Positions 20,363 to 30,011 of a stretch of DNA of 64,000 bases are shown here, one piece after another (position 1 is the first letter of the stretch; the number at the start of each line of letters is the position of its first letter). The stretch covers positions 744,001 to 808,000 of the forward strand of contig NZ_QGDT01000001.1 in assembly GCF_003149085.1 (NCBI RefSeq), given 5' to 3'. The translations under genes and the position numbers were made by a program. The DNA is from Dyadobacter jejuensis. GTDB taxonomy: Bacteria; Bacteroidota; Bacteroidia; Cytophagales; Spirosomataceae. The notes under the pieces are model-generated. The model was not told the DNA's origin. It saw only the letters and a program-made list of their open reading frames with translations, and did not search any database.

Positions 20363-22288
20363 TTATTCGCTATAGGTCGGATTGTTGGGGACTAAGCCCA
20401 AGCTCCCTAGCACGTCTATACAGGCGGCTTTTACTTTATAAGCTGTCGAATGATCACCTTTTGGTAAGGAGGATAGGCGCTCATGCTGGGTCTTTACCGT
20501 TTCCACAAAGGGGGTTCTGTCGGTAAGGTACAATAGCTCGTTCACGGCCATCAGGGCCAGTTCAGGGTTGGGGGAGAGACATAGCGTTTTAAGCTCAGAT
20601 TCCGCTTGTTTATCCTCAAACACTTCTACCAGGATAGACGATACAATGGCCTTAACGGGTGGATAGCTATCCGACAGCGCCGTTTGTAAGGAGTTTTTAA
20701 AGGGAAGAAGTGTCTCTTTATTTTGGGAATGAAGGCCCATAGCGGCCCAGTACCGTACCACCGGACTGGCGTCTGTTAGGAGTTTTACCTGCTGCTTGGC
20801 CGACTTCTTAGAACGTATCCCCGAGAGGGAGGCCGCAGCATACACCTTCTTAAAAGGATAGGTAGCGTCGGTGAGGCGGTAGGAATAGGGTGTTGTCGTC
20901 TTGGATAGTTGGGCTATTTCGTATTCAGGTAACAGTAGCACATCCCTAGCCTCCGTCAGGTTCTGGTCGAGGCGTTTTCTCATCTTACCCATAAGGGACT
21001 TGTAGGCTGGGTCCTGGGCCAAGTTTTTGGTTTCCCATACATCCTTCTCTATATCATAAAGCGATTCCGTTGGCCGAGGGGCGAACAGGCTACTCTGTAA
21101 GGCGTTAAGTTTGTTGTTGGCTAAGTCCATACGCATTTGCTGCTTAATATCACCGATTTCCATATAACGGATATATCGTGCCTCAGGCATATAGGGCATG
21201 TAGTTGCGGGAGTAAACGAAGCGGCCATCGGTGACGCTACGGACCAGGTCGATGCCGTTGTCGGAGCGGTCGGAGGATAAGACGAGGTGGTCACTGGGTT
21301 TCTGACGTTCTTTTCCCATCAGAACCTTACCTTTCATATGCTCAGGAGGAGTACCTCCTGCCAGGCTGATCAGGGTAGGGGCGAGGTCACTGAAGTCGAT
21401 GAGTTCGTCGGTGATCATCCCACTTTTTTTCCATGGACTCAGATGCTTGTACATGTCGGGTATCCAGAGCACGAAAGGGACCCTATAGCCTAGGTTGATT
21501 CCGTTGGTCTTTCCTCTGGGCACGCCTTCGCCATGGTCAGCAAAGAAGAAGATAATGGTACTGTCGCGAAGCTTGTCTTGGTCCAATCGCTCCAAAATCT
21601 TTCCTATTTTGTTGTCGGTGAGCTTTATGGCGTTATATACCCTTGCAAACTGCTTCCGCATCTCTGGGCTGTCCCGATAAAAGGGCGGCATCTCGAAGGC
21701 ATCTTCGGCTATCCGATCGGCTGCGGGAAGCTGGTCTAGGACATCCTTCTGGTACTGGGCATAGGTGTTGGTCATGGTGCGGGACTGGTGGGAGTCCATA
21801 ATATTGAAAACCGCAAAGAATGGCTGTCCGGCTTTGCGTTTCCACCAGCCAGCCTTATTGGAGCTCTCGTCCCAGGCTTCGTCTATAAAGGCCTGGGTGT
21901 TGGCCACGTTATAATCGGTCTTGCTGTTATTGCTCGTATAATACCCTTGCTGCTGCAAATAGTAAGGGAATCCTTTGATGAAGTCGGGGACGGGGTAATT
22001 GCTCCGGTGGTTGCCGGTCCCTGCTTCGTAGGTTTTGACACCGGTAATTAGGGCCGTTCGGCTTGGAGAGCACACCGTTCCGGTGGAGAAGGCGTTGGTA
22101 AACCTTATGCCCTCCGAGGCCAATTGATCGATGACTGGCGTACGGGCATTTTTATTGCCATAGCACCCTATAAACTGCGGGGAGGTGTCTTCTATGGTGA
22201 TCCAGAGAATATTGGGTTTAACTTGGGCCTGAGAAGGCAGAGCGACAGTAGCACAAAATAGTGCCACTGCCATGCGGAATACTTTCAT
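20363..22288 (-). CDS. Sulfatase (S1 family) with HEAT-like C-terminal extension
   Basis: 641 residues with a signal peptide (MKVFRMAVALFCATVALPSQAQ). The formylglycine motif CSPSR is at 73-77 (C73 becomes formylglycine), continuing TALITG. Metal ligands are suggested by TIEDTSPQFIGCYG near the N-terminus and FFFADHGEGVPRGK in the middle. After the sulfatase fold, about residues 470-620 read as short helical repeats with phrases such as SPVVRYWAAMGL and YPPVKAIVSSILVEV, a HEAT-like module seen in some polysaccharide sulfatases. The start is 3 bp from the stop of the upstream sulfatase gene, so the two are co-transcribed. Predicted to remove sulfate esters from a glycan taken up by the SusCD pair. 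Confidence 0.93.
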   Translation of the reverse strand: MKVFRMAVALFCATVALPSQAQVKPNILWITIEDTSPQFIGCYGNKNARTPVIDQLASEGIRFTNAFSTGTVCSPSRTALITGVKTYEAGTGNHRSNYPVPDFIKGFPYYLQQQGYYTSNNSKTDYNVANTQAFIDEAWDESSNKAGWWKRKAGQPFFAVFNIMDSHQSRTMTNTYAQYQKDVLDQLPAADRIAEDAFEMPPFYRDSPEMRKQFARVYNAIKLTDNKIGKILERLDQDKLRDSTIIFFFADHGEGVPRGKTNGINLGYRVPFVLWIPDMYKHLSPWKKSGMITDELIDFSDLAPTLISLAGGTPPEHMKGKVLMGKERQKPSDHLVLSSDRSDNGIDLVRSVTDGRFVYSRNYMPYMPEARYIRYMEIGDIKQQMRMDLANNKLNALQSSLFAPRPTESLYDIEKDVWETKNLAQDPAYKSLMGKMRKRLDQNLTEARDVLLLPEYEIAQLSKTTTPYSYRLTDATYPFKKVYAAASLSGIRSKKSAKQQVKLLTDASPVVRYWAAMGLHSQNKETLLPFKNSLQTALSDSYPPVKAIVSSILVEVFEDKQAESELKTLCLSPNPELALMAVNELLYLTDRTPFVETVKTQHERLSSLPKGDHSTAYKVKAACIDVLGSLGLVPNNPTYSE

Positions 22289-22291
22289 AAT

Positions 22292-23911
22292 TTATTGGTC
22301 TACTTTTTCGAAATCCGTTTCGTTGACCCATCCTGCCTTGATATCCTCACCGCGCATATAGCGTTCGTAGAAATTTCGGGTTTTAGCCTCGGAGTAAGGA
22401 TAGTTGTCAAATACAGCTCCATTCCCAAACATACGGGGATCTTTCTGTTTTTTTAATTCTTCTTCCAACTGTTTTTTAAGGGATGCTTTTAACGTTTTGT
22501 ATGCAGGGTCGTTGGCCAGGTTCTTTACCCCGTCGGGGTCCTGGTCGAATCGATAAAGTTCTTCGCTGCCTTTCTTGCCAAAAGCAAGCTTCCAGAAGCT
22601 ATCGCTGGTGCCGTTGCGACGGGCTTGGAGTACCTCCGTTTTGGTAGGGCTACCATCGGTATCCAGATACCCCGTTTCGGGGTTCCCCCCAGGCCATCTG
22701 TCAGGCTGATAGTTGATGGTATATATATACTTGTCCTTGATGATGCCTCGTACAGGGTATCCCTGGTCATGAGGCCTACCTACATCGGTTCGTTCTTTTC
22801 CGACCAACATATGGTCCCGACCTAGGCCGGTCTGGCCCGATTTGCTCGATTGCAAAAGAGGCAGCAGGGACTTTCCTTCCACTTCTTGCATGGTACTCTG
22901 CTGATGGCTCACGCCGGCAGCTTCCAGGATGGTGGGGGCAAAGTCGTTGAAGCTGACGAAATCCTCAATTTTTCGCCCCTTGTTTGCAATGCCCTTGGGC
23001 CACATAATAGCGAGAGGAAGGTGGTTGTCGTATTCGTAAACGTGGCCTTTTACCCTAGGAAAAGGCATACCGTTGTCGGAGGTCACGATAACGATCGTGT
23101 TTTCCAACTCTCCTTTCTCTTTTAAAACAGACAGTATTTTTCCCAGATTTTGATCAAAATATTCTACTTCGAAGGCATAGTCCAACATATCGGTACGGAC
23201 GGTTTCGTTGTCGGGCCAGTAGGCGGGTACCTTGTCAATGTCCGAGAGTTTCTTCTTGCTTTGGGTAAGCCCCGATCCGTAGGCATAGGACCGATGTGGC
23301 TCATGGCCCCCATACCAAAAACAGAAAGGACTGTCGTCGGTACGCTGATCCAGAAAATCTTTAAAATTGGCGGCATAGTCCGTAGAAGATATCGAAGAGG
23401 TAGGAGCCTGTAGTTTTTTGTCCTGATAGGCCTTCCCGGTGAGGAGTCGCGGTTTGCCATCTTTGCTGCCAGGATTTCCAGGGGACCATCCTTTTCCCGT
23501 ATAGCCGGTCTGATAGCCGTTGGCTCCTAAGGCCTCCATCCAGGTGGTAAACTTCGCCGGAAAGTTAGGGACATGATTGGCGGCCTCTTCTAGTTGCCAT
23601 GGGTTACGACCCGTAAGTATGCAGGATCGGGAAGGAGCACATTTGGCATTGGGTGTATAAGCATTTAAAAACAGGACCCCAGCTGCCGCCACTTCGTCAA
23701 AAGCTGGAGTCTGTACCCAGTCGGTTAGTCCGTAGGCGCTCATATGTTGATAGGAGGCATCGTCGGCTATGCAAAACAGGATATTCGGACGCTTTATGTC
23801 CTCCTGGCCGTGGCCCTGAGTTTTTTGACAGGCCATAGTCCACGACAATAGGGCGACCACGGCCAACGAATTTTTAAAAGATACCAGCATTTTAGTTGGT
23901 TTAAATATCAT
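22292..23911 (-). CDS. Sulfatase (S1 family), probable heparan-N-sulfatase-like subgroup
   Basis: 539 residues. The catalytic motif CAPSR lies at 91-95, continuing SCILTGR. N-terminal metal site RPNILFCIADDASYQHMSAYG; central VTSDNGMPFPRVKGHVYEYD. The N-terminus (VVALLSWTMACQK) could be a lipoprotein signal with an imperfect lipobox, which would place it in an outer-membrane or periplasmic compartment. An alternative start is the ATG at 23890. It is separated from the SusD gene by 100 bp containing a hairpin and runs directly into the second sulfatase gene. The subgroup name is a tentative reading of overall style, not a tested assignment. Confidence 0.93.
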   Translation of the reverse strand: MIFKPTKMLVSFKNSLAVVALLSWTMACQKTQGHGQEDIKRPNILFCIADDASYQHMSAYGLTDWVQTPAFDEVAAAGVLFLNAYTPNAKCAPSRSCILTGRNPWQLEEAANHVPNFPAKFTTWMEALGANGYQTGYTGKGWSPGNPGSKDGKPRLLTGKAYQDKKLQAPTSSISSTDYAANFKDFLDQRTDDSPFCFWYGGHEPHRSYAYGSGLTQSKKKLSDIDKVPAYWPDNETVRTDMLDYAFEVEYFDQNLGKILSVLKEKGELENTIVIVTSDNGMPFPRVKGHVYEYDNHLPLAIMWPKGIANKGRKIEDFVSFNDFAPTILEAAGVSHQQSTMQEVEGKSLLPLLQSSKSGQTGLGRDHMLVGKERTDVGRPHDQGYPVRGIIKDKYIYTINYQPDRWPGGNPETGYLDTDGSPTKTEVLQARRNGTSDSFWKLAFGKKGSEELYRFDQDPDGVKNLANDPAYKTLKASLKKQLEEELKKQKDPRMFGNGAVFDNYPYSEAKTRNFYERYMRGEDIKAGWVNETDFEKVDQ

Positions 23912-23965
23912 TTAACAAATATAGTATTTTGTCTTGTCATTGTGTCGGAAAGACGCAATTAAGTT

Positions 23966-23998
23966 GAATGAGGGGAGGATATTTCCTGCCCCTCATTC
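23966..23998 (-). terminator. Hairpin between the SusD and sulfatase genes
   Basis: Perfect 10-bp stem GAATGAGGGG / CCCCTCATTC with a 13-nt loop, 13 bp after the SusD stop. The minus-strand side is not followed by a T run. It may be an mRNA-processing or attenuation element that lowers sulfatase expression relative to SusCD, rather than a full stop. Confidence 0.6.
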
Positions 23999-24011
23999 TT
24001 TTCTCAAATGG

Positions 24012-25466
24012 TTAAGGGTTTTGTTCCAGATTGGGGTTTAATATGAGCTCTTGCTGAGGGATAAAATAAACGACCCGAGGATCGGTAGGCTCTATGACTT
24101 GCGAATTTTGCCCACTTAGCAAATGGTACCCGGGATAGTTTCGCACCAAGGGTAGGTTGTTACGGAAAAGGTCGAATTTGCGCTGACATTCGAAGGCCAA
24201 TTCCAGGTGTCTTTCTTCTAACACTGCCTCCAAAGCTGTGGCTTTGCCCTGCATATTAGCCGGGGAATAGTGCGCTGACTCGGAGAGTCCTGCTCGAGTA
24301 CGGATCCGGTTGACGTCGGCCAGGGCCTCGACATCTCGATCCAGCTTGGCGAGGGCTTCGGCACGAATCAGGTATATATCGGCCAGCCGAAGGTATATCG
24401 GAGAGCTTAGGGTTTGGATACCATCCTGTCCCGAATACTTGTAAATAAAGTATTTGGGAATCCCATTGCGGTTGGCCAATACGAGTTTCCCGCTTGCATC
24501 TTTAATATAAAAGGGAGCGAAGAAGGTGCTCCTAACATCGGAAGGGTGTTGTCCGATCAGGTCTCTATAGGACTGCGATACGTACATTTCTCCCCAGCCT
24601 AGCCCACCGGTACCGTCGTACATCGAGCCAATAGAACCTTTCCCCAGGTCATCTACAGGGGTATGTTTAATGGCGAAAATCGTCTCGCTGCTTTCGTTGG
24701 ATTGGCTGTAGTATTTTTTGAAGGTCTCAGTGTCTGCCAGATTGTATCGGCCGCTATCTATCACTTTATTGGCATACTCAACGGCCTTAGCATTTTCTCC
24801 TTTGAAAAGGTACACCCGAGAGAGTAAGGCATAGGCTACCTCTTTGGAGGCATAGCTGTTGCTTTTACTAACGGACATTAATGAAGCGGCCTGGAGTAGA
24901 TCGGCGATGATAAAATCGTAAACCTCTTTGACGGTACTTCTCGGGGGAAGCGTTTTGACATCGGTATCTTTTCTGATCATCACGCCTAATCCTGCCCCAT
25001 CATTCTGTGTATAAGGCCGGCCAAAAGTATTGACCAGGTCGAAATGCGCCATGGCTCTAAGGAACAGGTTTTCTCCCAACAGCTGATCCAGGGCAGGAGA
25101 GGTTTCTGGGCTGACATTTTCAATGACTTTATTGGCGCCATAGATCAACTCGTAAGCGCATCTCCAAAAGCCCGAGGTCTGGGTCATGTCTACAATATGC
25201 CGGTAGTTATAGGCAAAAAAGAAGGTGTTTCCCGTAGAGCCGCTTAGGGTTACGTTGTCACTGGCATATTCGGTCAGGAAGTGGTAGAAGGTAGCATATT
25301 CGAGGGTCTTTAATAGGCTATAATTCCCCGTGGTAGCGTCCTGGACTCCTTCTACCGTATTAAAGAGTGTCTGTGCTTCTTTTCCATTATAGGGTTCCAA
25401 GCCAAGTTCGCAAGAAGATAGTAGCAGCGCCGTCCAGATTAAAAGGATCGATAATAAACGTTTCAT
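24012..25466 (-). CDS. RagB/SusD family nutrient-binding outer-membrane lipoprotein
   Basis: 484 residues with a lipoprotein signal (LLIWTALLLSSCELGLEPYNG, Cys about 19). Helical TPR-like core with typical SusD phrases: LFLRAMAHFDLVNTFGRPY, LLSRVYLFKGENAKAVEYA, YLRLADIYLIRAEALAKL, and the C-terminal VLEERHLELAFECQRKFDLFR. It caps the SusC transporter and helps bind the glycan at the cell surface. It follows SusC by 21 bp. Somewhat short for the family, which often has 500-600 residues. Confidence 0.95.
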   Translation of the reverse strand: MKRLLSILLIWTALLLSSCELGLEPYNGKEAQTLFNTVEGVQDATTGNYSLLKTLEYATFYHFLTEYASDNVTLSGSTGNTFFFAYNYRHIVDMTQTSGFWRCAYELIYGANKVIENVSPETSPALDQLLGENLFLRAMAHFDLVNTFGRPYTQNDGAGLGVMIRKDTDVKTLPPRSTVKEVYDFIIADLLQAASLMSVSKSNSYASKEVAYALLSRVYLFKGENAKAVEYANKVIDSGRYNLADTETFKKYYSQSNESSETIFAIKHTPVDDLGKGSIGSMYDGTGGLGWGEMYVSQSYRDLIGQHPSDVRSTFFAPFYIKDASGKLVLANRNGIPKYFIYKYSGQDGIQTLSSPIYLRLADIYLIRAEALAKLDRDVEALADVNRIRTRAGLSESAHYSPANMQGKATALEAVLEERHLELAFECQRKFDLFRNNLPLVRNYPGYHLLSGQNSQVIEPTDPRVVYFIPQQELILNPNLEQNP

Positions 25467-25487
25467 AATTGACGAGATGGTTTAAGG

Positions 25488-28400
25488 TTATAGGCCTATA
25501 TTGATTCCAAAAAGAACCTTTTTGCTAATAAAGTAATTGGTGAGGCTTGCGGAAGGATTGTCTAAGGATACCTCTGGGTCCATTCCGCTAAACTTGGTCC
25601 AGGTAAGCAGGTTATCGCCCGAGACAAAAATGTTAAGACTGCCCAATTTTAGTTTTTCAATGAAAGCCTGCGGCAAATCGTAGCCTAGCCTTACGTTTCG
25701 TAATCGGATATAGCTCCCGTTTTCAAGGTATCTTGACGACATTTTGTTAGAATTGAGGTTACCACCGAGAACGGCCCTGGGGTATTTGGCGATGTCTCCA
25801 GGCTTTTCCCATCGTACATCGCCCGGGCGTAGGGCAATGCTGTTGGTAGTAGGGTAGGCTCCATCGGCGCCCAGATTTTCGCGAAGGGCATGGTTGATCT
25901 GGTTGCCCTGGGTGAAGGTAAAGAAGACGTCCAGATGAAGGCCTCGGTAGGAGAGGTTATTGGAAAAACCACCGGTAAATTTGGGTAACCCTCTGCCGAC
26001 AATCTGTCGGGTAGCGAGGTTATAATTGTTGGTAGCCTCCCGGCTTTTTACGCTTCCATCCTCATTATAATGAACGATTTCCCATTGAGGGTCTCCCGTG
26101 GCCGGGTCTACGCCTAGCCATTTCCGCATAAACCAAGTGCCTAAAGGCTGTCCCACGATGACCCGGCGGGTTCCAAGGTCTATATCCTGGCCCTGGTATA
26201 GGGCCACTACCTTGTTGCGGTTAAAGCCTATGTTTAGATTGGAGGTCCAGGTAAAATTCTCAGTTTTTATATTCACCGTATTAAGCTCTAGGTCCAATCC
26301 TTGGTTACGAATCTGCCCCACGTTTTGTATCTGGGTTTTAAAGCCCGTGGCAGAGGAAAGGGGGACATCGAATAGCAGGTTTTTAGTGTCGCGTTGGTAA
26401 GCGTCTATAGAGAGTTCTATTCTATTGAAAAAGCCTATATTTAGTCCTAAATTGGTCGTATAGGCCTTCTCCCAGGTGAGGTCAGGGTTTTCTAAACGGG
26501 CGGGGATGGCTCCAGCCGTACCGTTGTACTGGGTAGAGTAGCTATACAAGGCCCTGCTTATAAAATCGGTAATGTTGGCGTTGCCGGTAGTTCCGTAGCT
26601 GGCACGGAGTTTCAACAGAGATATATACTTTGAATTTTTGATAAACGCTTCATTCGAGAGGATCCACGATCCCCCCACGGCCCAGAAGTTTCCATATTGA
26701 TTGTTTTGTCCAAACTTGGACGATCCGTCTCGGCGTAAGGAAGCGGTAAGGAAATAGCGGTTGTTGTAGTTATAGTCTGCCTGGGTGAAATAGGAGTTGA
26801 AAGCGCTGCGGTATTTGGATCCTGCTATGGCCACTGGGTTAGCCGAAACGTCCATGACGTGCAGGCCTATCGGTACTCCGCCCCCGCTGCTGTTGGTAAA
26901 GTCGCCGTAATTGGATTGGAACTCCGCCCCTATCAATCCGGATATTCCGTGCGATCCGAAGTTATGACTCGCTTTAAGCAGATTAGAGTTTAGCAGACTT
27001 TGATCATAAATACTGTTGTTGCGCAGCAGTCCTTTGCGGATACCACCGGTAAGTGTTCTGGGATCATCATATATCTCGGCACGCTGATTCTTGAGGCTCA
27101 CCCGGTTGGTGGTCGAAAAACTTAGCCAATCGTTGATATCATAATTCAGGACCAAGTCGGCCTGGACGTCGCTGGATCGGGATTTGCTATAGTTGTATTG
27201 CATCGGGTATAGGAAATTGAACCGGTCGCGGCCAAACCAATCCGACTCGGTTCCGATACGGATGCTCCCATCGTCGTTATAGGGGCGGTCGGTGGGGAGG
27301 TTGAAGTAGGTGGTATAAGCCCCACCACGGTCGCCAGAGTAATCGTAATTGGTGCCATCCATGCGTCCATTGATGCGTCCGGTTAGTCGTAGCCGCTGTG
27401 AAATTCGATGGTCTAGGTTCATGCGGAGGTTATAGCGCTCATAAGCCGAGGTGGTGATGGTGCCTTTTTCATGATAATAATTGCCACCGATGTAAAACTT
27501 GGTTTTTTCATCCCCTCCCGACACAGACACGTCATAGTTTTGAGTAAGGCCTTTCCGATATATCAGATCACTCCAGTTGGTATCGTAATTGAGCAGGCTC
27601 TCCGGGAAGTTGACTTGTAAATAATCGTCCAGACTGGTCGGTAGATTTTTGGAAGTCAGATAGGCATTGATTTCTTCGGGGCTTGGATTGGGATTGGTGG
27701 CTTCCAACTGCTGGATAAAGCCCTCTCTTTTACCATTATAATCGTTCACATAGAGGGGCCGGGTATAGTCGTAGTATTCTTGGGTATTCATCATTCTGAA
27801 TTTCCCTCTCGAAATTTCACTAATACCAATAGAACTGTTGACTTGGATATTGGTTTTTCCAGACTTACCGCTTTTGGTGGTGATGACGATGACCCCATTG
27901 GCGGCCCGCGACCCATAGAGACCAGTGGCGGCGGCATCCTTCAGGACCGTTACCGATTCGATGTCGCTGGGGTTGGCAGTACCGCCAATCACCCCATCTA
28001 CGACGTATAAGGGCCCTGCCCCTGCCGAAATAGTGCCCGTACCCCTGATGCGGATGGCTGGGTCAGCTCCCGGTTGCCCCGTTCCCGAGGATATCATTAG
28101 CCCTGAAGCTTTTCCTTGAAGCAAATTCCCCAAACTCGGACTCGTTACTCCTTTCAGTTTTTCGGCACTTACCACCGACACCGAGCTCGATAGCTGCGTT
28201 TGGTTTTTGGAACTGTAGCCAATCACCACGATTTCATCGAGGGCCTTGTTGTCGGGAGAAAGTTGTATGTTCAGTTGGGTCTGCTGACCTACCGTTACCT
28301 CCTTGGGGAGGTAGCCTACGAAACTAAAAATCAATAGGTCGGTAGGGTCGGAGACCTCTAGGCTAAAGTTCCCATCCGTATCGGTAATAGTGCCCGTTTG

Positions 28401-28910
28401 GGTACCTTTTATTACAATACTTACGCCCGGAAGAGGCTCCCCATTGTCGAGGTCGCTCACCTTGCCTTTAATGGTTATTTCAATGGGTGATGCCTCGATA
28501 CGAGGGGCCGCCTTATTGCCGATCACCGTCTTGGTGGATGTGTTGGGTGTACTCTGGCTGGTTTTAAGGTTTTTAGACTCTGTGATCATATAGCTCTCAC
28601 CCTTGTCCAGTTTCTGATATTGTAGCTTTAAAGGGGAAAGCAATTGATCCAAGTTTTTCTCTAGGCTCTTGCTGGGGTTAATGCCGGAAGAAGGCACCTC
28701 ATAGGAGTCCAGATCCTTCCCGAAAAACAGCAAGTCGATGCCATATTGTTGTTTTAAAATGTTAAGGGCTTCTTTCAGTTTAATGGTTTTGCTTTGTCGG
28801 ACAGGCTCGGAGCTTTTTCGTTGGACTTGCGCCAAAACCTGTGCTTGAATAGGGCATAGGCCCCCTGTCAGATGCCCAACTAGGAGCATCAGGAGTATTG
28901 CTTTTCTCAT
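25488..28910 (-). CDS. SusC/RagA TonB-linked outer-membrane transporter with STN signalling domain
   Basis: 1140 residues. Signal peptide (1-24), then a secretin/TonB short N-terminal (STN) domain at about 45-115 beginning KTIKLKEALNILKQQYGIDL. A carboxypeptidase-regulatory-like domain follows at about 143-210 (KGKVSDLDNGEPLPGVSIVI), then the plug (NLLQGKASGLMISSG, IRIRGTGTI, PLYVVDGVIGG) and a long beta-barrel ending in a hydrophobic strand (FISKKVLFGINIGL). The STN domain is the part that contacts FecR-type anti-sigma factors, so this transporter probably both imports substrate and signals through the FecR and sigma genes upstream in the same operon. Confidence 0.96.
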   Translation of the reverse strand: MRKAILLMLLVGHLTGGLCPIQAQVLAQVQRKSSEPVRQSKTIKLKEALNILKQQYGIDLLFFGKDLDSYEVPSSGINPSKSLEKNLDQLLSPLKLQYQKLDKGESYMITESKNLKTSQSTPNTSTKTVIGNKAAPRIEASPIEITIKGKVSDLDNGEPLPGVSIVIKGTQTGTITDTDGNFSLEVSDPTDLLIFSFVGYLPKEVTVGQQTQLNIQLSPDNKALDEIVVIGYSSKNQTQLSSSVSVVSAEKLKGVTSPSLGNLLQGKASGLMISSGTGQPGADPAIRIRGTGTISAGAGPLYVVDGVIGGTANPSDIESVTVLKDAAATGLYGSRAANGVIVITTKSGKSGKTNIQVNSSIGISEISRGKFRMMNTQEYYDYTRPLYVNDYNGKREGFIQQLEATNPNPSPEEINAYLTSKNLPTSLDDYLQVNFPESLLNYDTNWSDLIYRKGLTQNYDVSVSGGDEKTKFYIGGNYYHEKGTITTSAYERYNLRMNLDHRISQRLRLTGRINGRMDGTNYDYSGDRGGAYTTYFNLPTDRPYNDDGSIRIGTESDWFGRDRFNFLYPMQYNYSKSRSSDVQADLVLNYDINDWLSFSTTNRVSLKNQRAEIYDDPRTLTGGIRKGLLRNNSIYDQSLLNSNLLKASHNFGSHGISGLIGAEFQSNYGDFTNSSGGGVPIGLHVMDVSANPVAIAGSKYRSAFNSYFTQADYNYNNRYFLTASLRRDGSSKFGQNNQYGNFWAVGGSWILSNEAFIKNSKYISLLKLRASYGTTGNANITDFISRALYSYSTQYNGTAGAIPARLENPDLTWEKAYTTNLGLNIGFFNRIELSIDAYQRDTKNLLFDVPLSSATGFKTQIQNVGQIRNQGLDLELNTVNIKTENFTWTSNLNIGFNRNKVVALYQGQDIDLGTRRVIVGQPLGTWFMRKWLGVDPATGDPQWEIVHYNEDGSVKSREATNNYNLATRQIVGRGLPKFTGGFSNNLSYRGLHLDVFFTFTQGNQINHALRENLGADGAYPTTNSIALRPGDVRWEKPGDIAKYPRAVLGGNLNSNKMSSRYLENGSYIRLRNVRLGYDLPQAFIEKLKLGSLNIFVSGDNLLTWTKFSGMDPEVSLDNPSASLTNYFISKKVLFGINIGL

Positions 28911-28955
28911 TTTGCTAAGTGTTTAAATTAACTTAAGATGATTTATAATTAGGGT

Positions 28956-29960
28956 TTAGGGCTGTATGATGGTTATCGTATCTTGATTCTGACTATATTG
29001 AAGGTTAGCCGATTTGGTAAGGGCCAAGATCAGCTCTTCGGCGCTTTTGGCACGGTACGATCCGTAAAGTGAAAAGTTATGTAGTTCCTTCCCTTCAAAT
29101 TTTAAGAAGATTCCATAATTGTCTTGAAACATATGGTTTAGCTCCTGTAGACTGGTGCCGTCGAAGGTGAATCGATTGTTGATCCAGTCGGTATAGTTCT
29201 GGTGAATATTGGTTTTCCTTTTTTCAATATGCCCATCCTGGCTCCTAGTCAACAGGTCGCCGGGGGTCATGAGAAGTTTCTTAACTTCTTTCTCTTGAAG
29301 GTATTCCAGTTGTATGCTTCCCTTGTTCAAGAGCACCTTATCACCCCGGCGCCGAGAGTTGACGGTAAACTCGGTGCCCAAAACGACAACCTTTAGGTCG
29401 TTGTCAGTTTTGACGATAAACTTCTCATCATTGGGACCATGGGTAACGGCAAAGTTGGCCTCTCCCCTAAGTACGACGTGTCGGTCCATGAAGCGAAACT
29501 TAAATCGTGGTATGAGCAGGGTCGTATTGGAGTTCATGACCACGCGGGTTCCATCGTCGAGGGTCAAGGTCCGAATATCGTTATAGGCCGTGTGGTAGGA
29601 TCTGTACCATAGCTCTTCGCGGTACTGGGCGCCAAAAAGCGTGAGCAACGCCAACACTGCGGCTACGCCTAGCCAGGCTTTCCAGGTCGTTTTCGGAGCG
29701 GAGGGCGGCATAATCATTTCATCCGCTACCTCCTGCCTGTCATTAGGATGCGCAAGCATATGGGCGACATAGGCTTCTAGCTTTGGGGTCGGGTCGGGTA
29801 GGAATTGGGGGTTCTGACGCTCCCACTCCGCCAGCCATTCATAGTAAAGCTCCCGGTTGTGGGGATCCTTCAGCCATTCACTGATCATCCGCCTTTGGAG
29901 CGAACTGCTGTTGCCAGCGAAATGGAGTCGTAGTAGCGTTTTATTTATAGTTGGGTTCAT
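28956..29960 (-). CDS. FecR family anti-sigma factor
   Basis: 334 residues. The N-terminal cytoplasmic part (about 1-90) should hold the sigma factor. One membrane helix lies at about 96-112 (GVAAVLALLTLFGAQY). The periplasmic FecR domain contains YNDIRTLTLDDGTRVVMNSN, RHVVLRGEANFAVTH and VVVLGTEFTVNSRRRGDKVL. A DUF4974-type C-terminal module follows (RFTFDGTSLQELNHMFQ to the end), which contacts the STN domain. Located between the sigma and SusC genes with 45-51 bp gaps: a standard trans-envelope signalling operon. Confidence 0.95.
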   Translation of the reverse strand: MNPTINKTLLRLHFAGNSSSLQRRMISEWLKDPHNRELYYEWLAEWERQNPQFLPDPTPKLEAYVAHMLAHPNDRQEVADEMIMPPSAPKTTWKAWLGVAAVLALLTLFGAQYREELWYRSYHTAYNDIRTLTLDDGTRVVMNSNTTLLIPRFKFRFMDRHVVLRGEANFAVTHGPNDEKFIVKTDNDLKVVVLGTEFTVNSRRRGDKVLLNKGSIQLEYLQEKEVKKLLMTPGDLLTRSQDGHIEKRKTNIHQNYTDWINNRFTFDGTSLQELNHMFQDNYGIFLKFEGKELHNFSLYGSYRAKSAEELILALTKSANLQYSQNQDTITIIQP

Positions 29961-30011
29961 GATTTGTTGATAACCGTATCAATGTTTTGTGGAATAGCGG
30001 GTACTTGTGAA

